Assembly: GCF_002906575.1 (NCBI RefSeq)
Contig: NZ_CP026309.1
Span: 2,170,001 to 2,234,000 of the forward strand
DNA length: 64,000 bases
Source of the DNA: Salinigranum rubrum
GTDB taxonomy: Archaea; Halobacteriota; Halobacteria; Halobacteriales; Haloferacaceae
Reading direction: 5' to 3'
Part shown: piece after piece, positions 12,267 to 21,013 of the stretch
Numbering within the stretch: the stretch's first letter is position 1
Layout: every line of letters begins with the position of its first letter
Notes under the pieces: model-generated
The model's database searches: none
Seen by the model: only the letters and a program-made list of their open reading frames with translations
What the model was told of the DNA's origin: nothing
Position numbers and translations under genes: made by a program

Positions 12267-14231
12267 ATGACAGACGAGTCGGGCGAGCACGGGGACGCCG
12301 TCGGCGACGGTGTGGTCGGCGACGACGCCTCCGACGAACCGGACGACGGCGCTCCTGACGAACCGGACGACCACGACGCCCCCGACGAACTGGACGAGGA
12401 GGCACCGCCCTCTCCCGAAGGCGAGGGGCCGCTCACCCTCGAAGAGTTCTACCGTGCGGTCGAGCGGGAGGGTCGACCCGTCGTCACCGCGGGAGAGGTC
12501 GCCCGTCGGACGGACCGCTCGCAGGCGGCGGTGACCGAGGCGCTCGCCGGACTCGAACGCGAGGGCTCCGTCCGGTCGGTCGACGTCGAGTCGGACCCCG
12601 TGGTGTGGTTTCCGAGCCAGTGGGGCGACCTCGCCACACGGGAGCGGGCCGTTCTGTTCCCACAGCGCCGGGAGGTCGTCGTCGACGCGCCGACGCAGTA
12701 CACCCGCGCGCGGATGGCGCAGTTCGCCCACCTCGTGGACACGACGGGCGACCGCGAGTCGGGGACGAGGGGCTACCTGTACCGCATCCGACGAGAGGAC
12801 ATCTGGAGCGCGCCGTTCGACTCGCTTTCCGAACTCATCGCGCTGATGCGCTCGGTTCTCCCGCGGCGGTCGGACCCGCTCGAAGACTGGGTGGCGGACC
12901 AGTGGAACCGGGCCCACCAGTTCACCCTCTCGACCCACGAGGACGGGTACACGGTCCTCTCGGCGGCCTCGGAGAACCTGATGGGCAACGTCGCCCGGCA
13001 GAAACTCGACGAGGAACACCTCCACGCACCCATCTCCGACACGGAGTCGTGGGTGCGCGACGGTGCGGAGGCGGCCATCAAGCGCATCCTCTGGGAAGCC
13101 GGATACCCCGTCGTCGACGAGCGCGACCTGGAGACGGGCGACCCCATCGACGTCGACCTCCACGTCGACCTCCGCGACTACCAGCGCGAGTGGGTCGACG
13201 CCTTCGTCGAGAAGAGGGCGGGCGTCCTCGTCGGCCCGCCGGGGAGCGGGAAGACCGTCGCGGCGATGGGCGTGCTCGAAGCCGTCGGCGGCGAGACCCT
13301 GATACTCGTCCCGGGCCGCGAACTCGCCGTCCAGTGGCGGGAGGAACTCCTGACGCACACCTCCCTCTCGGACGAACAGATCGGCGAGTATCACGGCGGC
13401 GTCAAGCAGATTCGACCCGTCACCATCGCCACGTACCAGACGGCCGGGATGGACCGCCACCGCTCGCTGTTCGACTCGCGGCGGTGGGGACTCATCGTCT
13501 ACGACGAGGTCCACCACATCCCCTCGCGGGTCTACCGGAGAAGCGCCGACCTCCAGACCAAACACCGACTCGGCCTGTCGGCCACACCGGTACGAGAGTC
13601 CGACGACGAGGAGGAGATATTCACGCTCATCGGCCCGCCCATCGGCACCGACTGGACGAAGCTGTTCGACGCGGGCTACGTCCAGGAACCCGAGGTCGAG
13701 ATTCGGTACGTCCCCTGGCGCGACGACGAGGCCCAGAACGAGTACGCCTCGGCGGACGGGCGCGAGCGCCACACCATCGCCGCGACCAACCCCGCCAAGG
13801 TCGACGAGGTGAGATACCTGCTCGCCCAGCACGACGACGCGAAGGCGCTGGTGTTCGTCGACTGGCTGGACCAGGGGCGAGACATCAGTGAGGCGCTCGA
13901 CGTGCCGTTCGTCAACGGGGAGACGCCCCACTGGGAGCGCGAACGCCTGTTCGAGCGCTTCCGCGAGGGCGACCTCCGAACGCTGGTCGTCTCCCGCGTC
14001 GCCGACGAGGGTATCGACCTCCCGAACGCCGGACTCGCCATCGTCGCCTCGGGGCTGGGTGGCTCACGACGACAGGGCGCCCAGCGCGCCGGACGAACCA
14101 TGCGGCCGGCGGGGAGCGCCCTCGTGTACGTCCTTGCGACCCGCGGGACCACGGAGGAGGACTTCGCGCAGCGACAGACCCGCCACCTGGCCGAGAAAGG
14201 AGTGCTCGTCCGCGAGAACGACGTATCCTGA
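12267..14231 (+). CDS. XPB/Rad25-type superfamily 2 DNA helicase
   Basis: 654 residues. Residues 1-50 are an acidic low-complexity tail, then a winged-helix-like region at about 55-110. The helicase core follows: motif I GPPGSGKT, motif II VYDEVHH (a DEVH box), motif III GLSATP and motif VI QRAGRTMRP. The DEVH box and the two-domain layout are those of archaeal XPB (Rad25), an ATP-dependent helicase of repair and transcription-linked unwinding. The start ATG was chosen because the frame upstream is Arg-rich antisense of the neighbouring gene. Rad25-like genes near oriC are a recurring haloarchaeal arrangement as far as I recall. Confidence 0.9.
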   Translation: MTDESGEHGDAVGDGVVGDDASDEPDDGAPDEPDDHDAPDELDEEAPPSPEGEGPLTLEEFYRAVEREGRPVVTAGEVARRTDRSQAAVTEALAGLEREGSVRSVDVESDPVVWFPSQWGDLATRERAVLFPQRREVVVDAPTQYTRARMAQFAHLVDTTGDRESGTRGYLYRIRREDIWSAPFDSLSELIALMRSVLPRRSDPLEDWVADQWNRAHQFTLSTHEDGYTVLSAASENLMGNVARQKLDEEHLHAPISDTESWVRDGAEAAIKRILWEAGYPVVDERDLETGDPIDVDLHVDLRDYQREWVDAFVEKRAGVLVGPPGSGKTVAAMGVLEAVGGETLILVPGRELAVQWREELLTHTSLSDEQIGEYHGGVKQIRPVTIATYQTAGMDRHRSLFDSRRWGLIVYDEVHHIPSRVYRRSADLQTKHRLGLSATPVRESDDEEEIFTLIGPPIGTDWTKLFDAGYVQEPEVEIRYVPWRDDEAQNEYASADGRERHTIAATNPAKVDEVRYLLAQHDDAKALVFVDWLDQGRDISEALDVPFVNGETPHWERERLFERFREGDLRTLVVSRVADEGIDLPNAGLAIVASGLGGSRRQGAQRAGRTMRPAGSALVYVLATRGTTEEDFAQRQTRHLAEKGVLVRENDVS

Positions 14232-14256
14232 GGGAGTGAAAAGAGCCCGGAACCCG

Positions 14257-15957
14257 TTACTGCTCGGCTGGCTTCGGGTCGGCACCGGCGGAGCTCAGGA
14301 GCACCGAACTCAGCTGTTCGCGCCACTCGTTGAGCTCTTCGAGTTCCGCTTCGACGTCCGCGAACCGACCCTCGACGCTTCCCGAGTCGCCCAGTCGCGA
14401 TTCGAGCGATTCGACGGTCGCGGCGAGGTCGTCGACCGTCGCGCGCACCGACTCGATGGCCGCGGCGTTGTCCTCGATTCGCTCCGCCAGCTTCGCCCGT
14501 TCCTCGGAGCCGTCGGCCAGTCCTTCTGTGACCTCGTTGTCGAGTTCCCGGACCTCCGCCGCGGCGTCGTCGGCCCGCGTCTCGACAGCGTCGACCTCCT
14601 CAGAGACGGTGTTTACCCGCTCGGAGACGACGTCGACCGCATCGTCCAGCCCGTCGAGCGCCTCATCGTGGGTCGAGAGCGTCTCGTCGACGCCCGAAAG
14701 CGTGCTCGCGTGCTCGTCGACCCGGTCGCCGACGCGCTCGAATCGGCTCTCGTGGCCGTCGACCCGGTCGCCGAGCGAGTCGAGCCTGTTCGCGTGCGCT
14801 TCGTGTCGGTCGTCGGTGGCCTCGAACCGCTCGTCGTGCTCCGCGTGCTGCTCGTCGAGTGACTGCAACCGGTGGGCGTGTTCGTCGACCCGGCCGTCGA
14901 CGCGCTCGAACCGGCTCTCGTGTTCTTCGTGTCGCTCGTCGAGCGAGTCGAGCCGGTGGGCGTGTTCTCCGAACCGCTCGTCCGCGGCCGTGCGCACCTC
15001 GCGGAGTTCGTCCTCGACGTCCTCGATGTCGTCTTCGAGGCCCCGGCGCTGCTCGTCGAGTCGTTCGTGAAGTCGGGAGAGTTCGTCCTCGACGTCCTCG
15101 ACGACGTCCCAGAGGCTCCCGAGGTTGCGTCCGTGGATTCCGACGTCGCTTTCGACTTCCGAGAGGCTCGTTTCGAGGGATGCGATGTCGCTGCGGACCG
15201 ATTCGATCACCTGCCGTCCGGTACCTTCCTCGTCGAGGAACTCTTCGAGCGCGTTCGTGTAGGCTTTCAGGTCGCCGACTTCCGTCTGAAGCTGACGGAC
15301 TCTGGCCTCCATTCGCCCGCTCTCGGTGGTCGAGTGCTCGAACGTGTGTCGGATCCGTTCGATGTTCTCTAAGAGTCGTTCGCCGACGTCCTCGTCCGCG
15401 CCGGAGAGGGTCGTCGAGAGCGACGCCGCCTCCGCCCGCTTCGAGGGCCGGTCCGGTATCTCGACCGCTGTCTTCCCGTTTTGAGCCGCTCGAATCCCGG
15501 ACTCTGTCGACCGCCCCCCGTTCTCGACCGGGGAGTCGCGCCGAGAGGACTCGACCGGAGCGTCTCCGTTCGTGGCCGCCGCCTCGTCCCTGACCGGTCG
15601 GCCGACGCCGACCACCGTGTCCTTGCTCCAGCCCTCTTCGACGACGGCGGACCCGTTTTGAGTCGAGGGCCCGTCGTCCGCGCCGCCGGCCATATCGTCG
15701 GCGACCGGTTCGCCGTCGGGAGCCGCGTCGACCTCTTCGGCCGCGTCGGCGTCGCCCGCGTCGTCCGCGTCATCGCTCGTCTCGGCGGGAGCGACCGCGT
15801 CGAGTCGCGTCTCGATGGCGTCGATGGCGGTGACGCGCTCTTCGCCCGTTCGTTCGGCTTCGAGGAGTCGTTCGAGCGCTTCGACGTCGTCGACGTCTTC
15901 GAGTGCGTCCTTCAGTTCGGCGACCGAGTGGTCGGCAGGGTGGGTGAGTGAGGTCAT
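14257..15957 (-). CDS. Long coiled-coil protein of unknown function
   Basis: 566 residues. Residues 1-60 form a helical N-terminal domain (AELKDALEDVDDVEALERLL). About 60-190 is an acidic, Ala/Gly/Ser-rich linker. About 200-540 is an almost continuous coiled coil with heptads and a repeated unit of about 14 residues like HAHRLDSLDERHEEHES and RFERVDGRVDE. No signal peptide and no membrane span, so cytoplasmic. The shape recalls SMC-like or tropomyosin-like scaffolds but there is no ATPase head. Convergent with the helicase gene, ending 26 bp from it. No function can be assigned from sequence. Confidence 0.8.
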   Translation of the reverse strand: MTSLTHPADHSVAELKDALEDVDDVEALERLLEAERTGEERVTAIDAIETRLDAVAPAETSDDADDAGDADAAEEVDAAPDGEPVADDMAGGADDGPSTQNGSAVVEEGWSKDTVVGVGRPVRDEAAATNGDAPVESSRRDSPVENGGRSTESGIRAAQNGKTAVEIPDRPSKRAEAASLSTTLSGADEDVGERLLENIERIRHTFEHSTTESGRMEARVRQLQTEVGDLKAYTNALEEFLDEEGTGRQVIESVRSDIASLETSLSEVESDVGIHGRNLGSLWDVVEDVEDELSRLHERLDEQRRGLEDDIEDVEDELREVRTAADERFGEHAHRLDSLDERHEEHESRFERVDGRVDEHAHRLQSLDEQHAEHDERFEATDDRHEAHANRLDSLGDRVDGHESRFERVGDRVDEHASTLSGVDETLSTHDEALDGLDDAVDVVSERVNTVSEEVDAVETRADDAAAEVRELDNEVTEGLADGSEERAKLAERIEDNAAAIESVRATVDDLAATVESLESRLGDSGSVEGRFADVEAELEELNEWREQLSSVLLSSAGADPKPAEQ

Positions 15958-16272
15958 GGTCTCTCTGTGGTGCCCGACGGACGGGTCGCCGACACGCGTC
16001 TCGCCCGCGGAGCGTCAGCCGTCCGTCAGACAACCTGGTCCGTGGGAACGACTCACGGACACCGGCATAAATCCAACCCTCAAATTATCTCACATAATAA
16101 TCCGTCGTCCCGGGGACTTCGAAGCGGGCCGCCGCGGCGACGGCGGGCAGTTCAGGACGACGCGACGGTGTGAGACGCCGAACGGGCCGCTCGAAGCCGC
16201 GGGAGCCACGAACACCGGCGAGCCGAGCCATCCGAGGAGAACGGTTTTACCGCTCGTCGCCCACCTCCACTC
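15958..16272. promoter_or_regulatory. Divergent promoter region between coiled-coil gene and DNA methylase
   Basis: 315 bp without a gene. It includes an AT-rich patch at 16066-16102. GGATTTATG on the minus strand near 16070 could serve the coiled-coil gene. CGGTTTTACC near 16246 is about 27 bases before the GTG at 16273 and would make that mRNA leaderless. Confidence 0.5.
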
Positions 16273-18627
16273 GTGACCCTCCCCGGCGTCGACCTCACGG
16301 CGACCGACGACTACCGGTCACGGCTGGCCGCCCGCCTGTCGGAGTCGGACGCCACCGTCGCCCGTGTCTTCGAGGCGTGGTGTGCGTACGTCCGGGACCA
16401 CCACGGCGCGGTCTTCGAGACGCCGGGGATCGGAAATAGAGACGGAGATGGGGACGAGGACGGTGGCGAGAGAGTCAGCACCGAGTTCACGACCGAGACG
16501 AAATCGAGCGACCCGAACACCGTCCCCCCCCACCGACTCTTCCTCGACACGCTCACCTTCGCCGCCGTCGTCGACGCCCTCCACAGGCAGGTCGAGGTGA
16601 CGTTCGGTGTCACGGTCGACACCCCGGACGACGCGCTCGACCTGCGCCCCGTCCACGAGGCCGTCGAGGTGTCGCTCGTCGACGACGACGCCGACCTCAC
16701 CCGCGACTCGCTCGCCGCCTGCGACGCCGAGGACCTCCGCCGGGCGTACGAACGGACCGTGCCCTCCACCTCGCGGCGCGTCTTCGGCGAGTATTACACG
16801 CCACCCGGCCTGGCCGAACTCGGCGTGAGGGAGGCGGCGAGTCGGGCCGACGGCTTCGACCGGGGCGTCGTCGTCGACCCCGGCTGTGGAGCGGGCGCGT
16901 TTCTGACCGCGGCTATCCGCCGGAAGCGGCGGTCCGCACGCGCCGAATCGCTCGGACCGGCCGCGACGCTCGAACGCCTCTCGACCACCGTCGTCGGCGT
17001 CGACGTCAACCCGGTCGCCGTCGCCGCCGCGCGAACGGCGTGTCTGCTCGCACTCCTTCCCGCCATGGCCGACGCCAGCGTCGACCGCGTCTCGATACCG
17101 GTCTTCCTCGGCGACGCGCTCGGCCTCGCCGACGATACGCCGACGACGGGAGTCGAAGGACGGGCGACCGCACTCGTCGGGAACCCGCCGTGGATCCCGT
17201 GGGAGCGGCTTCCCGACGTTCAGAAGGAGCGGCTCAAAGCCGGACCCATCGACCGACTCGACCTGTTCGACCACCGCGGCGCGGCGGCGCGCCTGGGCCA
17301 CGCGAACGACGACCTCTCGCTCCCGTTCGTCTGGACCTGTCTCGACCGCTTTCTCGCCGACGGCGGAGTCGCCGCGTTCGTCCTCAAGCGCGACCACGTC
17401 CGAGGACCCGCGGGTCGACTCGTCCGCTCCGGTCGCGTTGGCTCCCGTCCCCTCGCGGTCGAACACGTCCACGACTTCGGTTCGGTGGACCCGTTCGAGG
17501 GGGTCGGCGTCGCGGCCGCGCTCTACGTGTTCCGGGTGGGTGGCAGCGAAGAACCCGACTTCCCGGTTCCCGCGACGGTGTGGGAACCGCGCGACGGCGT
17601 CGCGAACGGGACGGCCTCTACGGACGCGATGGATACGGCCGACGCGACGGACACGGCGAACACAGCGAGCACGGTAGATACAGCAGACATGGCGAACACG
17701 GAGGGAGCGACGGACGCGGTGGAAACGACCCCGACGTTCGAGTCGCTCTCGACGCTCCGGACGACGCTCGCGCGGACCGGAACGGGACTCACACCCGTCG
17801 ACACGGACGACCCGGCGGGTCCCTGGCACCGAGTCGACGCGGAGACGGCCCCGGTCGGCGACTGTGCGTACCGCATCCGTCACGGTCTGAAGGACGACGC
17901 GAAGGCCGTCTTCAGCGTCGACGACGACCTCCTGTCCCGAATCGAACCGACCCACGTCTACCCGTACCTCCGCTCGAAGCACGTCGTCAAGTGGGGGCTG
18001 TTCGGACACGACCGGTTCCTCGTGCCGCAGCGACAGGCCGGGGAGGCGAACGCCGACGCTCTGGGACGAGAGACACCGAAGACGTACGACTACCTCGAAT
18101 CCCGTCGCGAACGGCTCGAACGGCGCAAATCGTCGTGGTTCGACGGTGGCCCCTTCTACTCGCTATTCGGCCTCGGACCGTACACCTGGGCACCGTACAA
18201 GGTGGTCTGGTGTCGATTGGGGTTCAACCCCCACTTCGCGGTCGTCTCGACCGTCGACGACGCCGAACTCGGCCGGAAGCCCGTGGTCCCCGGCGACCAC
18301 TGCATGTTCGTCGCGTGTGACGACGCGAACGAAGCCCACTACCTCTGTGCGCTGCTGAACGCCGACCCGTACCAGCGCTGTCTCCGGGACCTCGCGGGCG
18401 GGAAGGCCGGCCTCTCGAAGTCCGTCGTCTCCTCGCTTCACCTCCCGGAGTGGGACGAAATCCGGACACAGGAGCGACTCGCAGCGCTCTCGCGTCGGGC
18501 GCACGAGGTCGTTCCGGCCTACGTCGACCGGTCGAAGCGCGCGTACAACCGCCTCACCATCCCCGAACTCGCCGAGATACAGAAGGAGGTCGACCGGACC
18601 GCCGCGCGGTTCCTCGCCGAACGGTAG
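16273..18627 (+). CDS. Orphan N6-adenine DNA methyltransferase, Eco57I/TaqI-like
   Basis: 784 residues from GTG. Residues 172-178 are GEYYTPP, the type I/IIG methylase signature before motif I. Motif I is DPGCGAGAF near 200 and motif IV is NPPW near 305, specific for N6-adenine methylation. The C-terminal half has a TaqI-like target-recognition region (GRKPVVPGDHC, DLAGGKAGLSKS). No PD-(D/E)XK nuclease motif is visible in the N-terminal 165 residues, so it is probably a methylase without endonuclease. No pglZ, brxC or restriction subunit lies nearby. A Thr/Ala/Asp-rich repeat insertion at about 450-490 breaks the catalytic core and looks like slippage. Substrate site unknown. Confidence 0.85.
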   Translation: MTLPGVDLTATDDYRSRLAARLSESDATVARVFEAWCAYVRDHHGAVFETPGIGNRDGDGDEDGGERVSTEFTTETKSSDPNTVPPHRLFLDTLTFAAVVDALHRQVEVTFGVTVDTPDDALDLRPVHEAVEVSLVDDDADLTRDSLAACDAEDLRRAYERTVPSTSRRVFGEYYTPPGLAELGVREAASRADGFDRGVVVDPGCGAGAFLTAAIRRKRRSARAESLGPAATLERLSTTVVGVDVNPVAVAAARTACLLALLPAMADASVDRVSIPVFLGDALGLADDTPTTGVEGRATALVGNPPWIPWERLPDVQKERLKAGPIDRLDLFDHRGAAARLGHANDDLSLPFVWTCLDRFLADGGVAAFVLKRDHVRGPAGRLVRSGRVGSRPLAVEHVHDFGSVDPFEGVGVAAALYVFRVGGSEEPDFPVPATVWEPRDGVANGTASTDAMDTADATDTANTASTVDTADMANTEGATDAVETTPTFESLSTLRTTLARTGTGLTPVDTDDPAGPWHRVDAETAPVGDCAYRIRHGLKDDAKAVFSVDDDLLSRIEPTHVYPYLRSKHVVKWGLFGHDRFLVPQRQAGEANADALGRETPKTYDYLESRRERLERRKSSWFDGGPFYSLFGLGPYTWAPYKVVWCRLGFNPHFAVVSTVDDAELGRKPVVPGDHCMFVACDDANEAHYLCALLNADPYQRCLRDLAGGKAGLSKSVVSSLHLPEWDEIRTQERLAALSRRAHEVVPAYVDRSKRAYNRLTIPELAEIQKEVDRTAARFLAER

Positions 18628-18674
18628 CGCGCTCGGGAGACGAGGAAACGCGAAGCCAGGGACGCCCACCCGAC

Positions 18675-19478
18675 TCAGACGCGCACGGCACGGAACCGCA
18701 ACCGTCGGTAGTCGACGACCCACGACTCCTCCTGATAGTACTCGGCTTCGAGACGGTCCTCGACCGCCTCGACGACCGCGTCGAGAGCGTCCTCCGGGAG
18801 CGGGGCGAGGAGGCCGTCACCGAACATCGCGAGCCAGTCGCGGAGTCCTGTCGCTCCCCCGTCGAGTGTCGTCGGCCGGTCGAACAGGTGGGCGTCGCGG
18901 ACCTCGAAGCCGTGGGATTCGAGCCGAGGGGCGTACTCGCCAACACTCGGAAAGTACCAGGGGTTCTCCGCCTCGTAGCCGCGCGCGTCGAGTTCGCGCC
19001 CCACGGCCTCGACGATGCTCCCGACGTTGCCCCGGCCGCCGAGTTCGGCGACGAACGCTCCGCCGGGTCGCAGGAGGCGAGCCACCCCGTCGAGGACGGC
19101 GTCGTGGTCCGGCCCCGGAATCCAGTGCAGCGCCGCGTTGGAGAACACCGCGTCGAACGGGTCGTCGGTTCCGACCGCGTCGACGAGGCTTCGGGCGTCG
19201 CCGTGGACGAACCGGAGGCCTTCGACGTCGCCGTAGCGGTCGCGCGCCCGAGCGACCATCTCGCGGGAGTTGTCGACGCCGACGACGCTCGCGCCGCGGT
19301 CGACCAGTTCCCGCGAGAGGTGGCCCGTCCCACAGCCGAGGTCGAGGACGGTCGCGCCCGCGTCGACGTCGAGGAGTTCGGTGACGCTCTCGCCGTACTC
19401 GTAGACGAACGCACACTGGTCGTCGTAGTCGGCGGCGTTCCACTCCTCCCGCGTCTCACTCTCCTCGTGGTTCGGCAT
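18675..19478 (-). CDS. Class I SAM-dependent methyltransferase
   Basis: 267 residues. Motif I VLDLGCGTGHLS near residue 43, motif II VVGVDNSREM, and DAVFSNAALHWIP followed by LLRPGGAFV near 105-135. The last segment resembles trans-aconitate 2-methyltransferase-type enzymes acting on small molecules. The start ATG 19478 gives MPNHEESETREEWNAADYD, the normal length before motif I. The gene is convergent with the DNA methylase and ends 47 bp from it. Substrate not deducible. It is the last chromosomal gene before the provirus attachment tRNA. Confidence 0.85.
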   Translation of the reverse strand: MPNHEESETREEWNAADYDDQCAFVYEYGESVTELLDVDAGATVLDLGCGTGHLSRELVDRGASVVGVDNSREMVARARDRYGDVEGLRFVHGDARSLVDAVGTDDPFDAVFSNAALHWIPGPDHDAVLDGVARLLRPGGAFVAELGGRGNVGSIVEAVGRELDARGYEAENPWYFPSVGEYAPRLESHGFEVRDAHLFDRPTTLDGGATGLRDWLAMFGDGLLAPLPEDALDAVVEAVEDRLEAEYYQEESWVVDYRRLRFRAVRV

Positions 19479-19581
19479 ACCCCACGGTACGCAGACAGGG
19501 AGGTAAGCGTCGTGGGTCGACGTGACACTCGGGGTGTGAATGAGAACGCTTAAATTTCGAGGGGCGACTACGATACGATGA

Positions 19582-19655
19582 CCGCTCTTAGCTCAGCCTG
19601 GTAGAGCAGCCGACTGTAGATCGGCTTGCCCCCCGTTCAAATCGGGGAGAGCGGA
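19582..19655 (+). tRNA. tRNA-Tyr (anticodon GTA), provirus attachment site
   Basis: Acceptor CCGCTCT pairs with AGAGCGG. The anticodon loop is CTGTAGA with anticodon GTA, and the T-arm has GTTCAAATC. The length is 74 nt and no intron is seen. A TATA-like CTTAAATTT lies about 30 bases upstream. The 3' end overlaps the 15-bp attachment core, so integration restored an intact tRNA. Confidence 0.97.
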
Positions 19656-19657
19656 CT
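19643..19657 (+). other. attL core of the provirus
   Basis: CGGGGAGAGCGGACT, spanning the T-arm and acceptor 3' strand of tRNA-Tyr. An identical 15-mer lies at 32480-32494 directly behind the integrase gene. Flanking bases differ on both sides, so the identity is exactly the core. Confidence 0.9.
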
Positions 19658-19712
19658 CGAAATTAAGTCGCCCCCTTCGCCGTCTGTCAGTCGATTTCTG
19701 GGGGTGTTCGTC

Positions 19713-19820
19713 GTGAACCGTTGGTGCCCACGCTGTGGGTCACGTCTCAAGACAGAGACGACACGAGGCGGTATTCCGCGTCGTATCTGTCCTGAGTGCC
19801 ACGGGGGGACGCTCCGATGA
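19713..19820 (+). CDS. Small zinc-ribbon protein
   Basis: 35 residues from GTG, with two CxxC pairs (WCPRCGS and ICPECHG) 20 residues apart, the layout of a zinc ribbon. A second GTG lies three codons upstream. It is the first gene inside attL and overlaps the next start by ATGA. A DNA- or protein-binding role is inference. Very short zinc ribbons are common in haloarchaeal viruses. Confidence 0.65.
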   Translation: MNRWCPRCGSRLKTETTRGGIPRRICPECHGGTLR

Positions 19821-20176
19821 GCAGCGAACCGCTCGGGGGCTACCCCGACGTCGAGCTGCCTGACGGCTTCGCCTCCTCGACGTCGTGGGAGCGAGCAGAA
19901 AGAGAGGACGCCGATGTCTCTCCCGTCAACCGCGTTGAGTGGATGGTTCGTGTCGGCAACGGTGCGCTTCACCGAGTCGTGTTCGCCCTCGACGGAGGGA
20001 AGCCCGTCGGCGAGTGCGACTGTCTCGGGTACAAGAATCGAGGGTGGTGCACTCACGTCGCCGCGATGTACCAGCGGTACGTCCGCCAGGAGATCGAGGT
20101 CGCTGACGTGAGCGAGCCTGTCGAAGCCGAGAACGCGCGTCTCTGGGTGAAGTACCGACGAGGTGGTCAGGCATGA
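19817..20176 (+). CDS. SWIM-type zinc-finger protein
   Basis: 119 residues. Cys67-x-Cys69 and Cys78-x-His80 form a SWIM motif (CDC...CTH), a fold bound to DNA or protein in many mobile elements of haloarchaea. The segment VGNGALHRVVFALDGGKPVGECDC is the beta-hairpin that leads into it. The gene overlaps its upstream and downstream neighbours by four bases each (ATGA), so it is part of a translationally coupled early operon. Function in the virus is unknown; regulation or replication are both possible. Confidence 0.8.
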   Translation: MSSEPLGGYPDVELPDGFASSTSWERAEREDADVSPVNRVEWMVRVGNGALHRVVFALDGGKPVGECDCLGYKNRGWCTHVAAMYQRYVRQEIEVADVSEPVEAENARLWVKYRRGGQA

Positions 20177-20316
20177 CGCCACGCGCGCACACGTCCGCAC
20201 GCGAGGCCCTCTCGCACACACCCCCAGGGGGGTGTGTGCCCACACTGGGTTTCCCGGCGCTGTCTGCGTATGACGCCCGGCCGAGTTGTGTGCACAACCA
20301 GGGGGTAAAGCGATGA
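20173..20316 (+). CDS. 47-codon open frame coupled by ATGA at both ends
   Basis: Starts on the ATGA that ends the SWIM gene and stops on the ATGA that starts the next gene, so it exactly bridges the two. Composition (THTSAREALSHTPPGGC) is not obviously folded, and the frame contains a perfect 12-bp palindrome. It may be a real small protein or only a translational bridge across a regulatory site. Confidence 0.4.
   Translation: MTPRAHTSAREALSHTPPGGCVPTLGFPALSAYDARPSCVHNQGVKR
20214..20239. promoter_or_regulatory. Perfect 12-bp inverted repeat GCACACACCCCC/GGGGGTGTGTGC
   Basis: Two 12-base arms around a 2-base loop (AG) lie between the SWIM gene and the ribbon-helix-helix gene. A smaller palindrome, GTTGTG-TG-CACAAC, follows at about 20284. 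Candidate operator for the regulators encoded on either side, or a viral replication or packaging signal. Confidence 0.5.
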
Positions 20317-20690
20317 GCCGAATGCAGTCCGACCGGTCGAACTCCGTTCGAATCACGGTGCGAGTCGACGAGGACTTGAAAGACCGCTACAAGTCGAGCG
20401 TCGACTCGATGAGCGACGACCTCCGCGAGCACATCCGCGATGCAGCTGGCCGAGCGACGGAGGGAGCCAACGTACCGGAAGACGACCGTCTCGCACGAGC
20501 GTACCGGCTCCTCGAACGGAACAGTACGTTCGACAATCGCATCGACGTCGACGTCGCCGAGAATCTGCTCGCTCAGGAACTCGGCATGAACAAAGCCGTG
20601 GTCCGAACCTCTGTCACGCGGAAGCTAGAGACGCTCGGTTACCTCGCACCGAAGTGGGGGACGTTCGCGGTGAAGCCCCTCGACGAGTAG
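20313..20690 (+). CDS. Putative DNA-binding protein, RHH-like N-terminus and winged-helix C-terminus
   Basis: 125 residues. Residues 8-40 (VRITVRVDEDLKDRYKSS) look like a ribbon-helix-helix strand and helices. About 85-125 (MNKAVVRTSVTRKLETLGYL) looks like the last helices of a winged helix. Basic and acidic residues alternate and there is no membrane span. As the last gene of the early operon, facing the virion block with only a 1-bp gap between stops, it could be the lysogeny or late-gene regulator. That role is inference. The start at 20313 is chosen for the ATGA overlap and conserved-looking N-terminus. Confidence 0.7.
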   Translation: MSRMQSDRSNSVRITVRVDEDLKDRYKSSVDSMSDDLREHIRDAAGRATEGANVPEDDRLARAYRLLERNSTFDNRIDVDVAENLLAQELGMNKAVVRTSVTRKLETLGYLAPKWGTFAVKPLDE

Positions 20691-20691
20691 C

Positions 20692-20832
20692 CTACTCGTC
20701 GCTCTCTTTTCTTCGTGGTCCACCGAATCGTCGTTGGATGAAGGTTTTGAGCGCGCCGGAGATCGCGGAGAGCGGGAGCGCGGCGACGCCGAGCAACTCC
20801 ACAGGACTGAGGACAACCTCACCGCTCACCAT
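20692..20832 (-). CDS. 46-residue membrane-associated virion-block protein
   Basis: Starts at ATG 20832, overlapping the stop of the gene before it by 14 bases, and ends one base from the convergent regulator. Residues 5-30 (VVLSPVELLGVAALPLSAI) form a hydrophobic or amphipathic helix, and the tail RRFGGPRKKESDE is charged. The overlap and position at the end of the virion operon support it as a real gene. Function unknown. Confidence 0.55.
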   Translation of the reverse strand: MVSGEVVLSPVELLGVAALPLSAISGALKTFIQRRFGGPRRKESDE

Positions 20833-21013
20833 CGTCACCACCTCCGTCCGTCTCGATGAATGCAGACTCGATTCGTCGTACGCGCTGACGTACGACCTCG
20901 ACGTCCTGTTGGAGGTCTTTCTTGACCGACCATATCTCGTAACCGATGGCGATGACGAGCAGCGCAGTCACCGGATCCGTCGCCTGAATGATGATGTCCG
21001 TCAGTTCGCTCAC
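20819..21013 (-). CDS. Small membrane protein with coiled-coil tail
   Basis: 64 residues: a membrane helix at about 8-28 (ATDPVTALLVIAIGYEIW), then a heptad-like segment (LQQDVEVVRQRVRRIESAF) and an acidic tail. It overlaps the preceding gene by four bases. Likely a component of the internal membrane of the virion or a lysis factor. Holin-like size and topology cannot be excluded. Confidence 0.65.
   Translation of the reverse strand: MSELTDIIIQATDPVTALLVIAIGYEIWSVKKDLQQDVEVVRQRVRRIESAFIETDGGGDDGER

Noticed and set aside
16273-18627. BREX or type I restriction locus
   Set aside because: Only a methylase is present. No pglZ, brxC, specificity or restriction subunit genes are within reach.
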